In this document: positions 1 to 7,331 of the stretch, piece after piece
Position numbering within the stretch: position 1 is the first letter of the stretch
Layout of the letters: the number at the start of each line of letters is the position of its first letter
DNA from: an uncultured Oscillospiraceae bacterium
GTDB lineage: Bacteria; Bacillota; Clostridia; Oscillospirales; Acutalibacteraceae
Assembly: GCA_948471095.1 (NCBI GenBank)
Contig: CAOKRG010000015.1
Coordinates: 1 to 47,492 of the forward strand
Direction: 5' to 3'
Length of the DNA stretch: 47,492 nt
Notes under the pieces: generated by a model
What the model was told of the DNA's origin: nothing
The model's input: only the letters and a program-made list of their open reading frames with translations
Databases searched by the model: none
Position numbers and translations under genes: made by a program

Positions 1-413
1 GGCAGGGAGGTGGGGGCCATCTGGCCGCCGGTCATGCCGTAAATGGCGTTGTTGATAAAGATGACGGTGATATTCTCCCCCCGGGTGGCGGCGTGGACGG
101 TCTCGGCGGTGCCGATGGCGGCCAGGTCGCCGTCGCCCTGGTATGTAAAAATAACATTCTCCGGCTTGGCCCGCTTCAGGCCCGTGGCAACCGCTTGAGC
201 CCGGCCGTGGGGGGCCTGGACCATGTCGCAGGCAAAATAGTCGTAGCACATCACGGAACAGCCCACGGAGGCGACCCCCACCGTGCGGCCCTCTACCCCC
301 AGCTCGTCTATGGCCTGGGCCACCAGTCTGTGTACGATGCCGTGGGTGCAGCCCGGGCAGTAGTGCAGGGGGGCGTCCGTTAAGGCGTGGGGCTTCTGGA
401 ATACAATTGGCAT
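1..413 (-). CDS. 2-oxoacid:ferredoxin oxidoreductase, beta (TPP) subunit, partial
   Basis: Thiamine-diphosphate subunit of a 2-oxoacid:ferredoxin oxidoreductase (VorA/KorB type), which decarboxylates a 2-oxoacid and passes electrons to ferredoxin while making an acyl-CoA. The reading frame starts at an ATG at 413 ([20 protein letters not shown]) and runs off the left edge, so only about 137 N-terminal residues are visible. Seen: the CPGC-T-HG motif near residue 20 typical of these beta subunits, and a GDGD motif followed by a conserved NN, the Mg/TPP-binding signature. It is the last visible gene of a minus-strand operon with the ferredoxin and alpha subunits, but is separated from them by a hydrolase and a repeat element. 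Substrate (branched-chain versus 2-oxoglutarate or pyruvate) cannot be told from this fragment. Confidence 0.9.
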   Translation of the reverse strand, partial: MPIVFQKPHALTDAPLHYCPGCTHGIVHRLVAQAIDELGVEGRTVGVASVGCSVMCYDYFACDMVQAPHGRAQAVATGLKRAKPENVIFTYQGDGDLAAIGTAETVHAATRGENITVIFINNAIYGMTGGQMAPTSL

Positions 414-484
414 ATAAGAGCACTTCCTTTCGGGTGATATCACTTGGTTGGCGGATGAAAAAGTTTGGGTCAGGCCTCCAGGCA

Positions 485-665
485 GAGGAAGGGGGAGTGT
501 CCAAAGGACACAGTTTTTGAAGTTTTACGGAGTGGCCTCCGGCGGCTTAGGGACTCCGTCCCTAAGAACCCTGCAACCTTTGTAAAGGTTGACGAAACTT
601 TTACTGTTTCGTTTAGCGAGCCTTTCCATTCAAAAATGCACAAGTGGACACTCCCGAGGAAGGGG
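485..665. mobile_element. MITE-like palindromic element with flanking direct repeats
   Basis: An element of about 161 bp (495-655) begins GAGTGTCC and ends GGACACTCCC (terminal inverted repeats). It is flanked on both sides by the same 10 bases, GAGGAAGGGG (485-494 and 656-665), which looks like a target-site duplication. Inside are the hairpins CTTAGGGAC/GTCCCTAAG (546-554/558-566) and CAACCTTT/AAAGGTTG (574-581/584-591), plus the GGCCTCCGGCGG module shared with other gaps. It encodes no protein and lies between two genes of the oxidoreductase operon. Confidence 0.7.
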
Positions 666-703
666 CCCAGTTCTTCTCCATTATCCCAACACCCAACACA
701 CAT

Positions 704-1513
704 TTAGCTTACTAAAGTATCGCGGCGCAGAAAAGCCAGGACCCGCCGGTTAAAGTCAGGGGCTTCGTCATAGGCGGCGTGGCCCAGCCCCTCATAGAGA
801 TACGCTTCGCAGCCCAGCCTTTCGGCAATCTCCGCCGAGGCCCGGCCCGTGAGCACCTGGTCCTGCTCCCCGCCCAGAACCAAGACGGGGCAGGAAATTT
901 TGTCCAGCTCCGGGTAGCTGTTACAGGTCAGGCAGGCTTGGGCCAGGGCGAGAAACCGCCCGGGGTCCCTGGGCTTTCCCATTCTGGAGAGCAGTGGGAA
1001 CAGCCAGCGGTATTTTTTCACGTAAGGGGCGGAGTACGTCCGCTCCATCATGTCAACGGTCAAAGCGGCCCAGTCCTCCCGCCGGGCCAGCTCCATCCAG
1101 CGCCCCAGAGCCCGCTCCATCGCCTCGTTGGGCCGGGAGGCCGTAACCGCCAGCACCAACTTGCGGACCAAATCGGGGCGGCGGATGGCCAGCTCCTGGG
1201 CGATCATCCCGCCCTGGGACACCCCCAGCACGTCCGCCTGGGAGAGGCCCAGCTGCTCCATGGCCCGGACAATGTCCTCCGCCAAGTCCCGAATCGTGCA
1301 TCCCGCCGGGACAAAGGCCCGCCGGTCAAAGACATACACCGTGTAGTCCTTGGCAAATACCCGGTACATCCAGGCAAGGGGGAAGGCGGCCTCCCACACG
1401 CCTTTCAGGCTCAGCCCCGGGAGCATCACCAGAATATCCGGGCCTGTCCCAAAGCGCACGCCGTCCAGGGTGGAGGGGCCTATATCCAGCCGGAGCTTTT
1501 TCACGGAGGTCAT
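704..1513 (-). CDS. alpha/beta-hydrolase fold protein
   Basis: A 269-residue alpha/beta hydrolase. The nucleophile elbow is GVSQGG (Ser nucleophile in G-x-S-x-G), the acid is probably in GGEQDQVL, and the catalytic His is in GLGHAAYDEAP near the C-terminus. The order nucleophile-acid-His fits the family. The chosen ATG at 1513 overlaps the stop of the alpha-subunit gene as ATGA, so translation is probably coupled; an in-frame ATG further upstream would lie deep inside that gene. No signal peptide, so cytoplasmic. Its position inside an oxidoreductase operon suggests a role with the acyl-CoA or 2-oxoacid pool, for example as a thioesterase or ester hydrolase, but this is inference and the substrate is unknown. 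Confidence 0.85.
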   Translation of the reverse strand: MTSVKKLRLDIGPSTLDGVRFGTGPDILVMLPGLSLKGVWEAAFPLAWMYRVFAKDYTVYVFDRRAFVPAGCTIRDLAEDIVRAMEQLGLSQADVLGVSQGGMIAQELAIRRPDLVRKLVLAVTASRPNEAMERALGRWMELARREDWAALTVDMMERTYSAPYVKKYRWLFPLLSRMGKPRDPGRFLALAQACLTCNSYPELDKISCPVLVLGGEQDQVLTGRASAEIAERLGCEAYLYEGLGHAAYDEAPDFNRRVLAFLRRDTLVS

Positions 1514-2556
1514 ACCAGCTTCTCGATCTCCCCCAGCACCTGGGCCGGGGTGGGGATCATGCCGCCGGTGCGGCCGAAGAAACGGACCGGGACCTTGCAG
1601 TCGATGGCCAGTTTTACGTCGTCCACCATCTGGCCCATGCTCATCTCCACCACCAAGAAGCTTTTGGCACGGCCCGCCGCCTTTTGCAGGATGTCTTTCG
1701 GGAAGGGCCACAGGGTGATGGGACGGATCAGCCCCACTTTCCGCCCCTCTTCCCGGGCTTTGTTCACCGCGGACTTGGCTACCCGGGCCGAGGCCCCATA
1801 GGCTACCACCACAATCTCCGCGTCTTCGCACAGATATTCCTCCGCCCGCTGTTCTTGGGCCTTTACCTGTTCATAGCGCCGGTAGCGCTCTACCACCAGG
1901 TCCTCCAGCTTGTCGGGGGTCAGGTACAGGGAGTTGATGACGTGATGCTCCCGCCTGCCCTGGTGGCCGTCCGCGCACCAGTCCTTCTCCGGCAGCGCCT
2001 TGCCCTCCTCCTCCGGCAGGGAGACCGGTTCCATCATCTGGCCCAGCATTCCGTCCGCCAAAATCATGGCGGGCATGCGCCAGCGGTCCGCCGCGTCAAA
2101 GGCCGTGCCCACCAGGTCCACCATCTCCTGGACCGTGGAAGGGGCGAAGACCAGAATCTGGAAATCTCCGTGGCCGGTGGCCTTGGTGGCCTGCCAGTAG
2201 TCCGCCTGGGAGGGCTGGATGCCGCCCAAGCCCGGGCCGCCCCGCTGCACGTTGATGATCAAGGCGGGCAGGTCGGACCCGGCCATATAGGAAATGCCCT
2301 CCGATTTCAAACTGATGCCCGGAGAGGAGGAGGAGGTCATGGCCCGGACCCCGGCGGCGGAAGCCCCCAGGACCATGTTGACGGCGGCTACCTCGGACTC
2401 CGCCTGCAAGTAGGTTCCGCCTATCTTTGGCATGCGCTTGGACATGTAAGCGGCCAGCTCCGTCTGGGGGGTGATGGGGTAGCCGAAAAAGTGGCGGCAT
2501 CCGGCGCGGATGGCTGCCTCGGCCAGGGCTTCGTTGCCCTTCATCAGTACTTTCAT
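1510..2556 (-). CDS. vorB: 2-oxoacid:ferredoxin oxidoreductase, alpha subunit (VorB/KorA type)
   Basis: A 348-residue alpha (pyrimidine-binding plus transketolase C-terminal-like) subunit. The N-terminus has NEALAEAAIRAGCRHFFGYP followed by ITPQTE, the signature of this subunit, and then EAESEVAAVNMV-like residues that contact the TPP site (seen as QAESEVAAVNMVLGAS). The C-terminal domain carries the VEMSMGQMVDDVK segment typical of VorB. Length is normal for VorB or KorA subunits (about 350). It lies 23 bp after the small ferredoxin gene and overlaps the hydrolase by 4 bases. Which 2-oxoacid is used is not decided by the sequence; the symbol follows the closest family resemblance. Confidence 0.9.
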   Translation of the reverse strand: MKVLMKGNEALAEAAIRAGCRHFFGYPITPQTELAAYMSKRMPKIGGTYLQAESEVAAVNMVLGASAAGVRAMTSSSSPGISLKSEGISYMAGSDLPALIINVQRGGPGLGGIQPSQADYWQATKATGHGDFQILVFAPSTVQEMVDLVGTAFDAADRWRMPAMILADGMLGQMMEPVSLPEEEGKALPEKDWCADGHQGRREHHVINSLYLTPDKLEDLVVERYRRYEQVKAQEQRAEEYLCEDAEIVVVAYGASARVAKSAVNKAREEGRKVGLIRPITLWPFPKDILQKAAGRAKSFLVVEMSMGQMVDDVKLAIDCKVPVRFFGRTGGMIPTPAQVLGEIEKLV

Positions 2557-2579
2557 GGGTATGTATCATCCTTTCGGGG

Positions 2580-2786
2580 TTATTTTTCCACGGTGATGGC
2601 GGAATCCGGACACATGGCGGCGCAGGCGGCGCAGCCCACGCATTGGTCCGGCTGGGCCAGGCGCGCGGGGTGGTAGCCCTTGGCGTTAAGCCGTCCCGTG
2701 TCCAGGGAGATGATGCGCCTGGGGCAGGCATGGGCGCAGAGCCCGCAGCCCTTGCAGACTGCCTCGTCGATGTGGATGGTTGGCAT
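2580..2786 (-). CDS. small 2[4Fe-4S] ferredoxin subunit of the oxidoreductase
   Basis: A 68-residue dicluster ferredoxin (MPTIHIDEAVCKGCGLCAHA at the N-terminus). Two CxxCxxCxxxCP motifs are seen: CKGCGLCAHACP and CVGCAACAAMCP, each able to hold a [4Fe-4S] cluster. It would carry electrons from the TPP-bound intermediate to soluble ferredoxin (delta or VorD/KorD role). The longer in-frame ATG at 2921 is rejected because the chosen ATG has a strong AGGAGGT site about 7 bases upstream and the upstream frame runs through a repeat element. First subunit gene of the alpha-hydrolase-beta operon. Confidence 0.9.
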   Translation of the reverse strand: MPTIHIDEAVCKGCGLCAHACPRRIISLDTGRLNAKGYHPARLAQPDQCVGCAACAAMCPDSAITVEK

Positions 2787-2844
2787 GATGCAGACCTCCT
2801 TGTATATTAATATAAAGTTCTTGGGAATTTCTTTTTGAGTAATA

Positions 2845-3138
2845 GAAGGCCTCCGGCGCAAAGGACGCGCCTGCGGCAAGACCGTGGGACTTCTGACATT
2901 CGCTTCGCGAAGTCGCCCCACACCCTGCCAGGGGCCTAACGCCCCTGGACCGCGAAAAACGCAACAGCAAAAGTTTCGTCCTTCTCGCCTGCTTCAAAGG
3001 TGGCGTGGGAAGAGAGCCAGTAAAAGTTTTTGATCCAAACTTTTTTCAAAAAGTTTGGTCCAGTCCAGGGTGAAACCCTGGCCGCCAGCGGCCACTCCGT
3101 AAAACTTCCATAAAAATGTGCCCTTTGGACACTCTCTC
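2845..3138. repeat. modular intergenic repeat, composite copy
   Basis: This gap holds modules seen elsewhere. AAGGCCTCCGGCGCAAAGG (2846 on) recurs near 15736. A GGGGCCTAACGCCCC hairpin is followed by TGGACCGCG. The near-perfect hairpin CCAAACTTTTT/AAAAAGTTTGG (about 3035-3058) recurs inverted near 26921-26942. A CCAGGG/CCCTGG hairpin follows, and GGACACTC at 3131-3138 resembles the terminal repeat of the MITE-like copies. No left terminal repeat was found, so this copy may be rearranged. Confidence 0.7.
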
Positions 3139-3141
3139 AAA

Positions 3142-3834
3142 CTATAACGCGTAACGCGGCGCGGCCTGGGCCTCTTCCTCCCAGGCAAAGCGCACATAGT
3201 GCCGTACCTTCTTGAACCCCTCCGGCAGGGGCTCCGGCGCGGCGAAATCCGGGACCGTGCTGTACAGCAGGGGCAGGCCCAGCAGCTCCGCCGTGCGCCG
3301 CCCAAAGGAAGCGGCCTCCCGTATATCCTCCCAGGCGGTCTCCACCCCCAGGTGGGAGTTGTTCACCACCGCGGAGGCCCGCAGGCGGCAGGCGGCTTCA
3401 ATCTCCCCCAGCAGGCCTGCCGCTTCCTCCGGGGTTTGGGTTAGGGCGCGGAAGCGGTTGACCACATAAAGCATCTGATACCCGGCCCGGTCCAGCCGGG
3501 GGGAAAGCCCGCCCAAGGCGGTGGCCCCCGCGTCGTCGCCGCCCGCGTCCACAAAGACACGGCCCGCCTGGGGGGAAAGGATGGAGTAGATTTCCGGGGG
3601 CAGCGTGGGCGTATCCAAGGTGGTGCCCGCGAACACCGGCGCAATCACCCGAACCCCGCTTTTTTCCAGCAGGCCCCGGTACTCGCAGGAGCGGAAATAG
3701 GGGTTGACCACATCCAGGTCCGCCAAAGTGACCGGCCCACCGGCGGCGGCAGCCTCCAGGGCCAGGTTGAGGGTAAGGTTGGTCTTGCCGCAGCCATAAT
3801 GGCCGCAGACGATGGTGACGGCGGGGCTCCGCAT
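3142..3834 (-). CDS. ParA/MinD-like P-loop ATPase
   Basis: A 230-residue SIMIBI-class nucleotide-binding protein. Residues 11-19 are GHYGCGKTN, a Walker A/P-loop, and LADLDVVNPYFRS follows at the place where deviant-Walker NTPases carry the A' aspartate; FVDAGGDDAGATAL is the likely Walker B region. No DNA-binding domain is visible. The ATG at 3834 is chosen over the one at 3870 because a GGAGGAGAT site lies 7 bases upstream. ATPases like this often neighbour VorB/KorA operons in Clostridia (established context, from memory), where they may aid cofactor or cluster assembly; the exact role is unknown. Separated from the ferredoxin by a 355-bp repeat-bearing gap. Confidence 0.8.
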   Translation of the reverse strand: MRSPAVTIVCGHYGCGKTNLTLNLALEAAAAGGPVTLADLDVVNPYFRSCEYRGLLEKSGVRVIAPVFAGTTLDTPTLPPEIYSILSPQAGRVFVDAGGDDAGATALGGLSPRLDRAGYQMLYVVNRFRALTQTPEEAAGLLGEIEAACRLRASAVVNNSHLGVETAWEDIREAASFGRRTAELLGLPLLYSTVPDFAAPEPLPEGFKKVRHYVRFAWEEEAQAAPRYAL

Positions 3835-4002
3835 AGGCGATCTCCTCCTGGAATTGAGGGTTTGTATCAATAGGACGCCCCTCTTTTCGGCAAATACTGG
3901 CAGCGTACTTAAAGTTCCTGCGTCCTCACTCCTTACTCCCGGCTGAATTTACTGGAAGCCATGGGCGCATATTCAATCGCTGCAGGACGGGCAGGCAGCT
4001 TT

Positions 4003-4031
4003 ATTTTAGCACAATTTCTCCTCCAATTCAA
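4003..4031 (-). promoter_or_regulatory. sigma-A-type promoter for the ATPase/oxidoreductase operon
   Basis: On the minus strand TTGAAT (-35), a 17-base spacer and TAAAAT (-10), with an extended TGTGC just before the -10. It lies about 170 bases upstream of the ATPase gene start. Confidence 0.6.
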
Positions 4032-4040
4032 CAGGAAATA

Positions 4041-4218
4041 CCAGTGAGGAAGTGTCCAAACGCATCTTTTGTATGGAGAAATCTCCCTGAGCGCAACAGT
4101 AAAAGTTTCGTCCACCTTTTCAAAGGTGGTAGGGTTCTTAGGGACAACGTCCCTAAGCCGCCGGAGGCCTTTTAATACTCCACACAACAACGCTCTTCGG
4201 ACACTCCCTCCCAGTGAG
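4041..4218. mobile_element. MITE-like palindromic element, second copy with direct repeats
   Basis: The direct repeat CCAGTGAG occurs at 4041-4048 and again at 4211-4218. The 162 bp between them begin GAAGTGTCC and end with GGACACTCCCTC, so terminal inverted repeats match those of the 485-665 copy, and the lengths agree (161 and 162 bp). Internal hairpins are CCACCTTT/AAAGGTGG and CTTAGGGAC/GTCCCTAAG, followed by CCGCCGGAGGCC. The internal order is inverted relative to the first copy. No coding capacity. Confidence 0.7.
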
Positions 4219-4264
4219 TGCCCAAGAGAGACTTTTTGCTCCACTCTCCGCATCCCCCAAATAG

Positions 4265-4298
4265 GAGCCCGCCTGCGCGTTGGGGCGCAGGCGGGCTC
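4265..4298. terminator. strong GC hairpin, probable terminator
   Basis: Perfect 14-bp stem GAGCCCGCCTGCGC/GCGCAGGCGGGCTC directly after the stop of the small membrane-protein gene. The T-rich side (TTGCTTTTATTTTC) is on the plus strand; on the minus strand the tail is weak, so it may act in both directions. Confidence 0.6.
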
Positions 4299-4304
4299 TT
4301 GCTT

Positions 4305-4655
4305 TTATTTTCTTCTTTCCGATTTGTTCCAGATAAGCGCTGCGGCCCCCATGGAGAGCAGGCCTACCGCCAGATACCCGGCGGCATAGAATAGAAAGTC
4401 CATCTCCAAAAAGTCCACAAACAGCCATGCCCCGCACAGGTACAGCGCCGCCGCCCCTATGGGGAACCACCAGCGGGCCCGCACGTCCCAACCGGCGAAA
4501 ATGCCGGTTGCCAGCAGGCAGAGCGGGTCCACGATGAAAAACAGCGGAATGATAGCCGCCATATAGGCCTGGGGCGGAAGCAGCAGAGTCAGCGCGGGCA
4601 GGAGCAGCATGACCGCCCCCACGCCGAGCAGCCAGGCAACGCCGGTTTTTTTCAT
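4305..4655 (-). CDS. small four-helix membrane protein
   Basis: A 116-residue hydrophobic protein I do not recognise. Four membrane segments are predicted by eye: about 7-27, 31-53, 62-85 and 88-108, with a Lys/Arg-rich C-terminal tail (NKSERRK), so the tail is probably cytoplasmic. No lipobox or catalytic motif is visible. It has a GGAGGG site before the ATG and follows serS by 34 bp on the same strand, so the two are probably cotranscribed; a strong hairpin follows the stop. Function unknown. Confidence 0.8.
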   Translation of the reverse strand: MKKTGVAWLLGVGAVMLLLPALTLLLPPQAYMAAIIPLFFIVDPLCLLATGIFAGWDVRARWWFPIGAAALYLCGAWLFVDFLEMDFLFYAAGYLAVGLLSMGAAALIWNKSERRK

Positions 4656-4689
4656 AAGGCTTCCCTCCTATCCCTGCCTGTACAGCGCC

Positions 4690-5967
4690 TTAGCCGATGG
4701 CTTCCTTGCCGCCCATATACATGCGCAGGGCCTGGGGAATCTTTACCGTGCCGTCCGCCTGCAGGTTGTTTTCCAAAAAGGCGATGAGCATCCGGGGCGG
4801 GGCCACCACGGTGTTGTTCAGGGTGTGGGGGAAGTAGTTGCCCTCTGGGTGCTTCACCCGGATGCCCAGCCGCCGGGCCTGGGCGTCGCCCATATTGGAG
4901 CAGCTGCACACCTCGAAATATTTCTTCTGGCGGGGGGACCAGGCTTCCAGGTCCACGGACTTTACCTTCAAATCCGCCAGGTCGCCGGAGCAGCATTCCA
5001 GGGTCCGCACGGGAATGTCCAGGGACCGGAAGAACTCCACCGAGTAGCTCCACATCTTATGGTACCAGTCCATGCTGTCCTCGGGCTTGCAGACCACGAT
5101 CATCTCCTGCTTTTCAAACTGGTGGATGCGGTACACGCCCCGCTCCTCGATTCCGTGGGCGCCCACCTCCTTGCGGAAGCAGGGGGAATAGCTGGTCATG
5201 GTCTGGGGCAGCTGGTCCTCGGTGAGGAGGTTCCCGGCGAACTTGCCGATCATGGAGTGTTCGCTGGTTCCGATGAGGTACAGGTCCTCCCCCTCGATCT
5301 TGTACATCATATTCTCCATCTCCGCGAAGCTCATGACGCCGGTAACCACGTCGCTGCGGATCATAAAGGGCGGGATGCAGTAGGTGAAGCCTTTATCAAT
5401 CATGAAATCCCGGGCAAAAGCCAAGATAGCTTCGTGAAGCCGGGCAATGTCGCCCATCAGATAGTAAAAGCCGTTGCCACTGGTGCGCCGGGCGCTGTCC
5501 AGGTCGATGCCATGAAGGCGCTCCATAATGTCCGTGTGGTAGGGCACTTCAAAGTCCGGCACAACCGGCTCGCCAAAGCGCTCCAGCTCCACGTTCTCGC
5601 TGTCGTCCCGGCCAATGGGGACGGAGGCGTCGATGATGTTGGGAATGACCATCATGCGCTTTTTGATCTCCTCGGTCATCTCCGCCTCTTTGCGCTCCAT
5701 CTCCTCCAGCTCCCCGGCGATGGCGGCTACCTTCCGCTTTACTTCCTCGGCTTCCTGCTTTTTGCCGGCCTTCATCAAGCCGCCTATCTCCTTGCTGATG
5801 GCGTTGCGCTGCTGGCGCAGCTCGTCCCCCCGGGCCTTGCTGGCCCGGAACTGGCCGTCCAGCTCCAGCACCTCGTCCACCAAGGGCAGCTTTTCCTCTT
5901 GGAATTTCTTCTTGATATTCTCCTTAACCAGCTCCGGGTTGGTCCTGACCAGCTTAATATCCAGCAT
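4690..5967 (-). CDS. serS: seryl-tRNA synthetase
   Basis: A 425-residue class II synthetase that charges tRNA-Ser (and tRNA-Sec). The N-terminal 110 residues form the long antiparallel coiled coil (MLDIKLVRTNPELVKENIKK and the RASKARGDELRQQRNAISKE segment). Then come the catalytic motifs: TSEHSMIGKFAGN, motif 2 with FRKEVGAHG and RIHQFEKQEM, and CSCSNMGDAQARR. Motif 3 reads NNTVVAPPRMLIAFLENN instead of the common NGSGLAVGRTLVAILEN; the class-defining Arg is kept, so this belongs to a divergent SerRS clade. Start ATG at 5967 has an AAAGGAGG site. A repeat hairpin lies about 30 bases upstream, within the leader. Confidence 0.95.
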   Translation of the reverse strand: MLDIKLVRTNPELVKENIKKKFQEEKLPLVDEVLELDGQFRASKARGDELRQQRNAISKEIGGLMKAGKKQEAEEVKRKVAAIAGELEEMERKEAEMTEEIKKRMMVIPNIIDASVPIGRDDSENVELERFGEPVVPDFEVPYHTDIMERLHGIDLDSARRTSGNGFYYLMGDIARLHEAILAFARDFMIDKGFTYCIPPFMIRSDVVTGVMSFAEMENMMYKIEGEDLYLIGTSEHSMIGKFAGNLLTEDQLPQTMTSYSPCFRKEVGAHGIEERGVYRIHQFEKQEMIVVCKPEDSMDWYHKMWSYSVEFFRSLDIPVRTLECCSGDLADLKVKSVDLEAWSPRQKKYFEVCSCSNMGDAQARRLGIRVKHPEGNYFPHTLNNTVVAPPRMLIAFLENNLQADGTVKIPQALRMYMGGKEAIG

Positions 5968-5986
5968 TTCGTTTCCTCCTTTATTT

Positions 5987-6438
5987 GCCTCCGGCGGCTT
6001 AGGAAACTTTTTGAAAAAAGTTTCCTAAGGACCTTCAAAAATCTTTACACGTTTTGGTAGAGTAGGATGCGCAAGCTTTGCGCTCGGTTTGGGGCTCACA
6101 ACGTTCACTTCGTGAAGTTGACGTTCACTTCGTGAAGTTGACGTTCACTTCGCGAAGTTGACGTTCATTTCGCGAAGTTGACGTTCTCTTCGCAAAGTCG
6201 ACATTTACTTTTGACTGACTCGGCAAGCGAGAAGGACAAAGCTTTTGCTGGCTTGCTGCCCAACCCATTTCACTTTGTCAGCGCAATTCAGATACCTAAA
6301 ATAATCGCGCGGTCTGATCGAGCAGAAACCCCCAAATAACGTAACAGTAAAAGTTTCGTCAACCTTTTCAAAGGTTGCAGGGTTCTTAGGGACGACTTGG
6401 CGAAGCCAACGTCATGAGTCCCTAAGCTGCCAGCGGCA
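5987..6438. repeat. large composite palindromic repeat upstream of serS
   Basis: Begins GCCTCCGGCGG and ends with a degenerate inverted copy (CTGCCAGCGGC near 6428). Contains the perfect 15-bp hairpin CTTAGGAAACTTTTT/AAAAAGTTTCCTAAG (5998-6012/6015-6029), the GCGCTCGGTTTGGGG end module, five 20-bp tandem units and then a stretch (about 6210-6345: CTTTTGCTGGCTTGCTGCCC, TTTGTCAGCGCAATT, TCTGATCGAGC) that recurs in inverted orientation near 26960-27090 and 28755-28880. No gene is seen here. Confidence 0.8.
6101..6200. repeat. five tandem 20-bp palindromic units
   Basis: Units start at 6101, 6121, 6141, 6161 and 6181. The consensus is ACGTTCACTTCGTGAAGTTG; the stem ACTTC/GAAGT is kept in units 1-3, while the loop changes from GT to GC; units 4 and 5 carry single stem changes. 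Single units of the same kind are found inserted in other repeats (for example near 2910 and 21358). Confidence 0.9.
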
Positions 6439-6455
6439 AAGTCGCGGCTTTGCCT

Positions 6456-7304
6456 CTACTCTTTCAGCTTCAAGTCGCTCAACAAATTCTGCAAATCCTC
6501 TTCTCCGTAAAACTCGATTTGCAGAACGCCCTTTTTCTTGGTGCCAGCCACTTTTACCTTGCGGCCTAGGTAATCGCTTACCGCCAGCTGGGCCTCGGAG
6601 TAAAACTGGTTGGCGGGGGTAGATCGAGGGGCCTCCCGTTTTTGGGCCTCCCCCGATTTTTTGGCCAGAGCCTCCAGCTCCCGCACGGAAGCCCCCTCCC
6701 TGGCCTTTTGGGCCGCGGCCCGCATATCGTCCTCATTTTTGAAGCTTAGAAGCGTCCGGGCATGGCCCGCGCTGATCTCTCCCCGCTCCACCATCTGCTG
6801 GATGTCCTCCGGCAGATTCAGCAGCCGCAGGGCGTTGGCCACCGCCGGGCGGGATTTTCCCACGGCGCTGGCAGCCTCCTCCTGGGTAAAGCCCTGGCTG
6901 TCAATGAGCTGCTGATAGCCTTTCGCCTCTTCCAAGGGGCTCAAGTCCTCCCGCTGTAGGTTCTCGATCAGGGCGAAGAGCATCTCTTCCCCATCGGTCA
7001 TCTCCCGCACCACTGCCGGGACCTCCGACAAACCGGCCATGCGGGCCGCCCGCCAGCGCCGCTCACCGGCCACGATCCGGTAGCCGCCGCTGAGCATGGG
7101 CCGCAGCAGCAATGGCTGCAGCACGCCGTGCTGGGCGATGGATTCCGCCAGCTCCGACAGGGCTCCGCTCTCAAATTCCTTTCTAGGCTGGTCCCGGTTG
7201 GGCTCGATCTCGCTGACCCGGATGGTCACCGCGCCCTCGCCGCCCTCGCCGGCGTTCTCCGCGAAGATGGCGTCCAAGCCCTTGCCCAGCCCTCTCTTTT
7301 TCAT
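6456..7304 (-). CDS. parB: chromosome-partitioning protein ParB (Spo0J)
   Basis: A 282-residue CTP-dependent DNA clamp that loads at parS and spreads, working with Soj/ParA and recruiting SMC. Seen: the N-terminal MKKRGLGKGLDAIF peptide that stimulates ParA, the box IEPNRDQPRKEF, the CTP-binding motif GERRWRAA (about 80-87), then the HTH region (FTQEEAASAVGKSRPAVANALRLLNLP) and a C-terminal dimerisation domain. An ATG two codons upstream (7310) is only 3 bases from the AAGGAA site; the one at 7304 has 9 bases and matches the usual start of the family. It lies 27 bp after soj in one operon. Confidence 0.93.
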   Translation of the reverse strand: MKKRGLGKGLDAIFAENAGEGGEGAVTIRVSEIEPNRDQPRKEFESGALSELAESIAQHGVLQPLLLRPMLSGGYRIVAGERRWRAARMAGLSEVPAVVREMTDGEEMLFALIENLQREDLSPLEEAKGYQQLIDSQGFTQEEAASAVGKSRPAVANALRLLNLPEDIQQMVERGEISAGHARTLLSFKNEDDMRAAAQKAREGASVRELEALAKKSGEAQKREAPRSTPANQFYSEAQLAVSDYLGRKVKVAGTKKKGVLQIEFYGEEDLQNLLSDLKLKE

Positions 7305-7331
7305 GCTCATCGCTTCCTTTCCCGCGCGGGA

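Noticed and set aside
4609-6060. 483-residue plus-strand frame
   Set aside because: It is antisense to serS, His/Gly/Ala-rich and without homology-like motifs; a shadow caused by high GC.
6101-6200. CRISPR array
   Set aside because: The 20-bp units are directly tandem with no spacers between them, and no cas gene is near.
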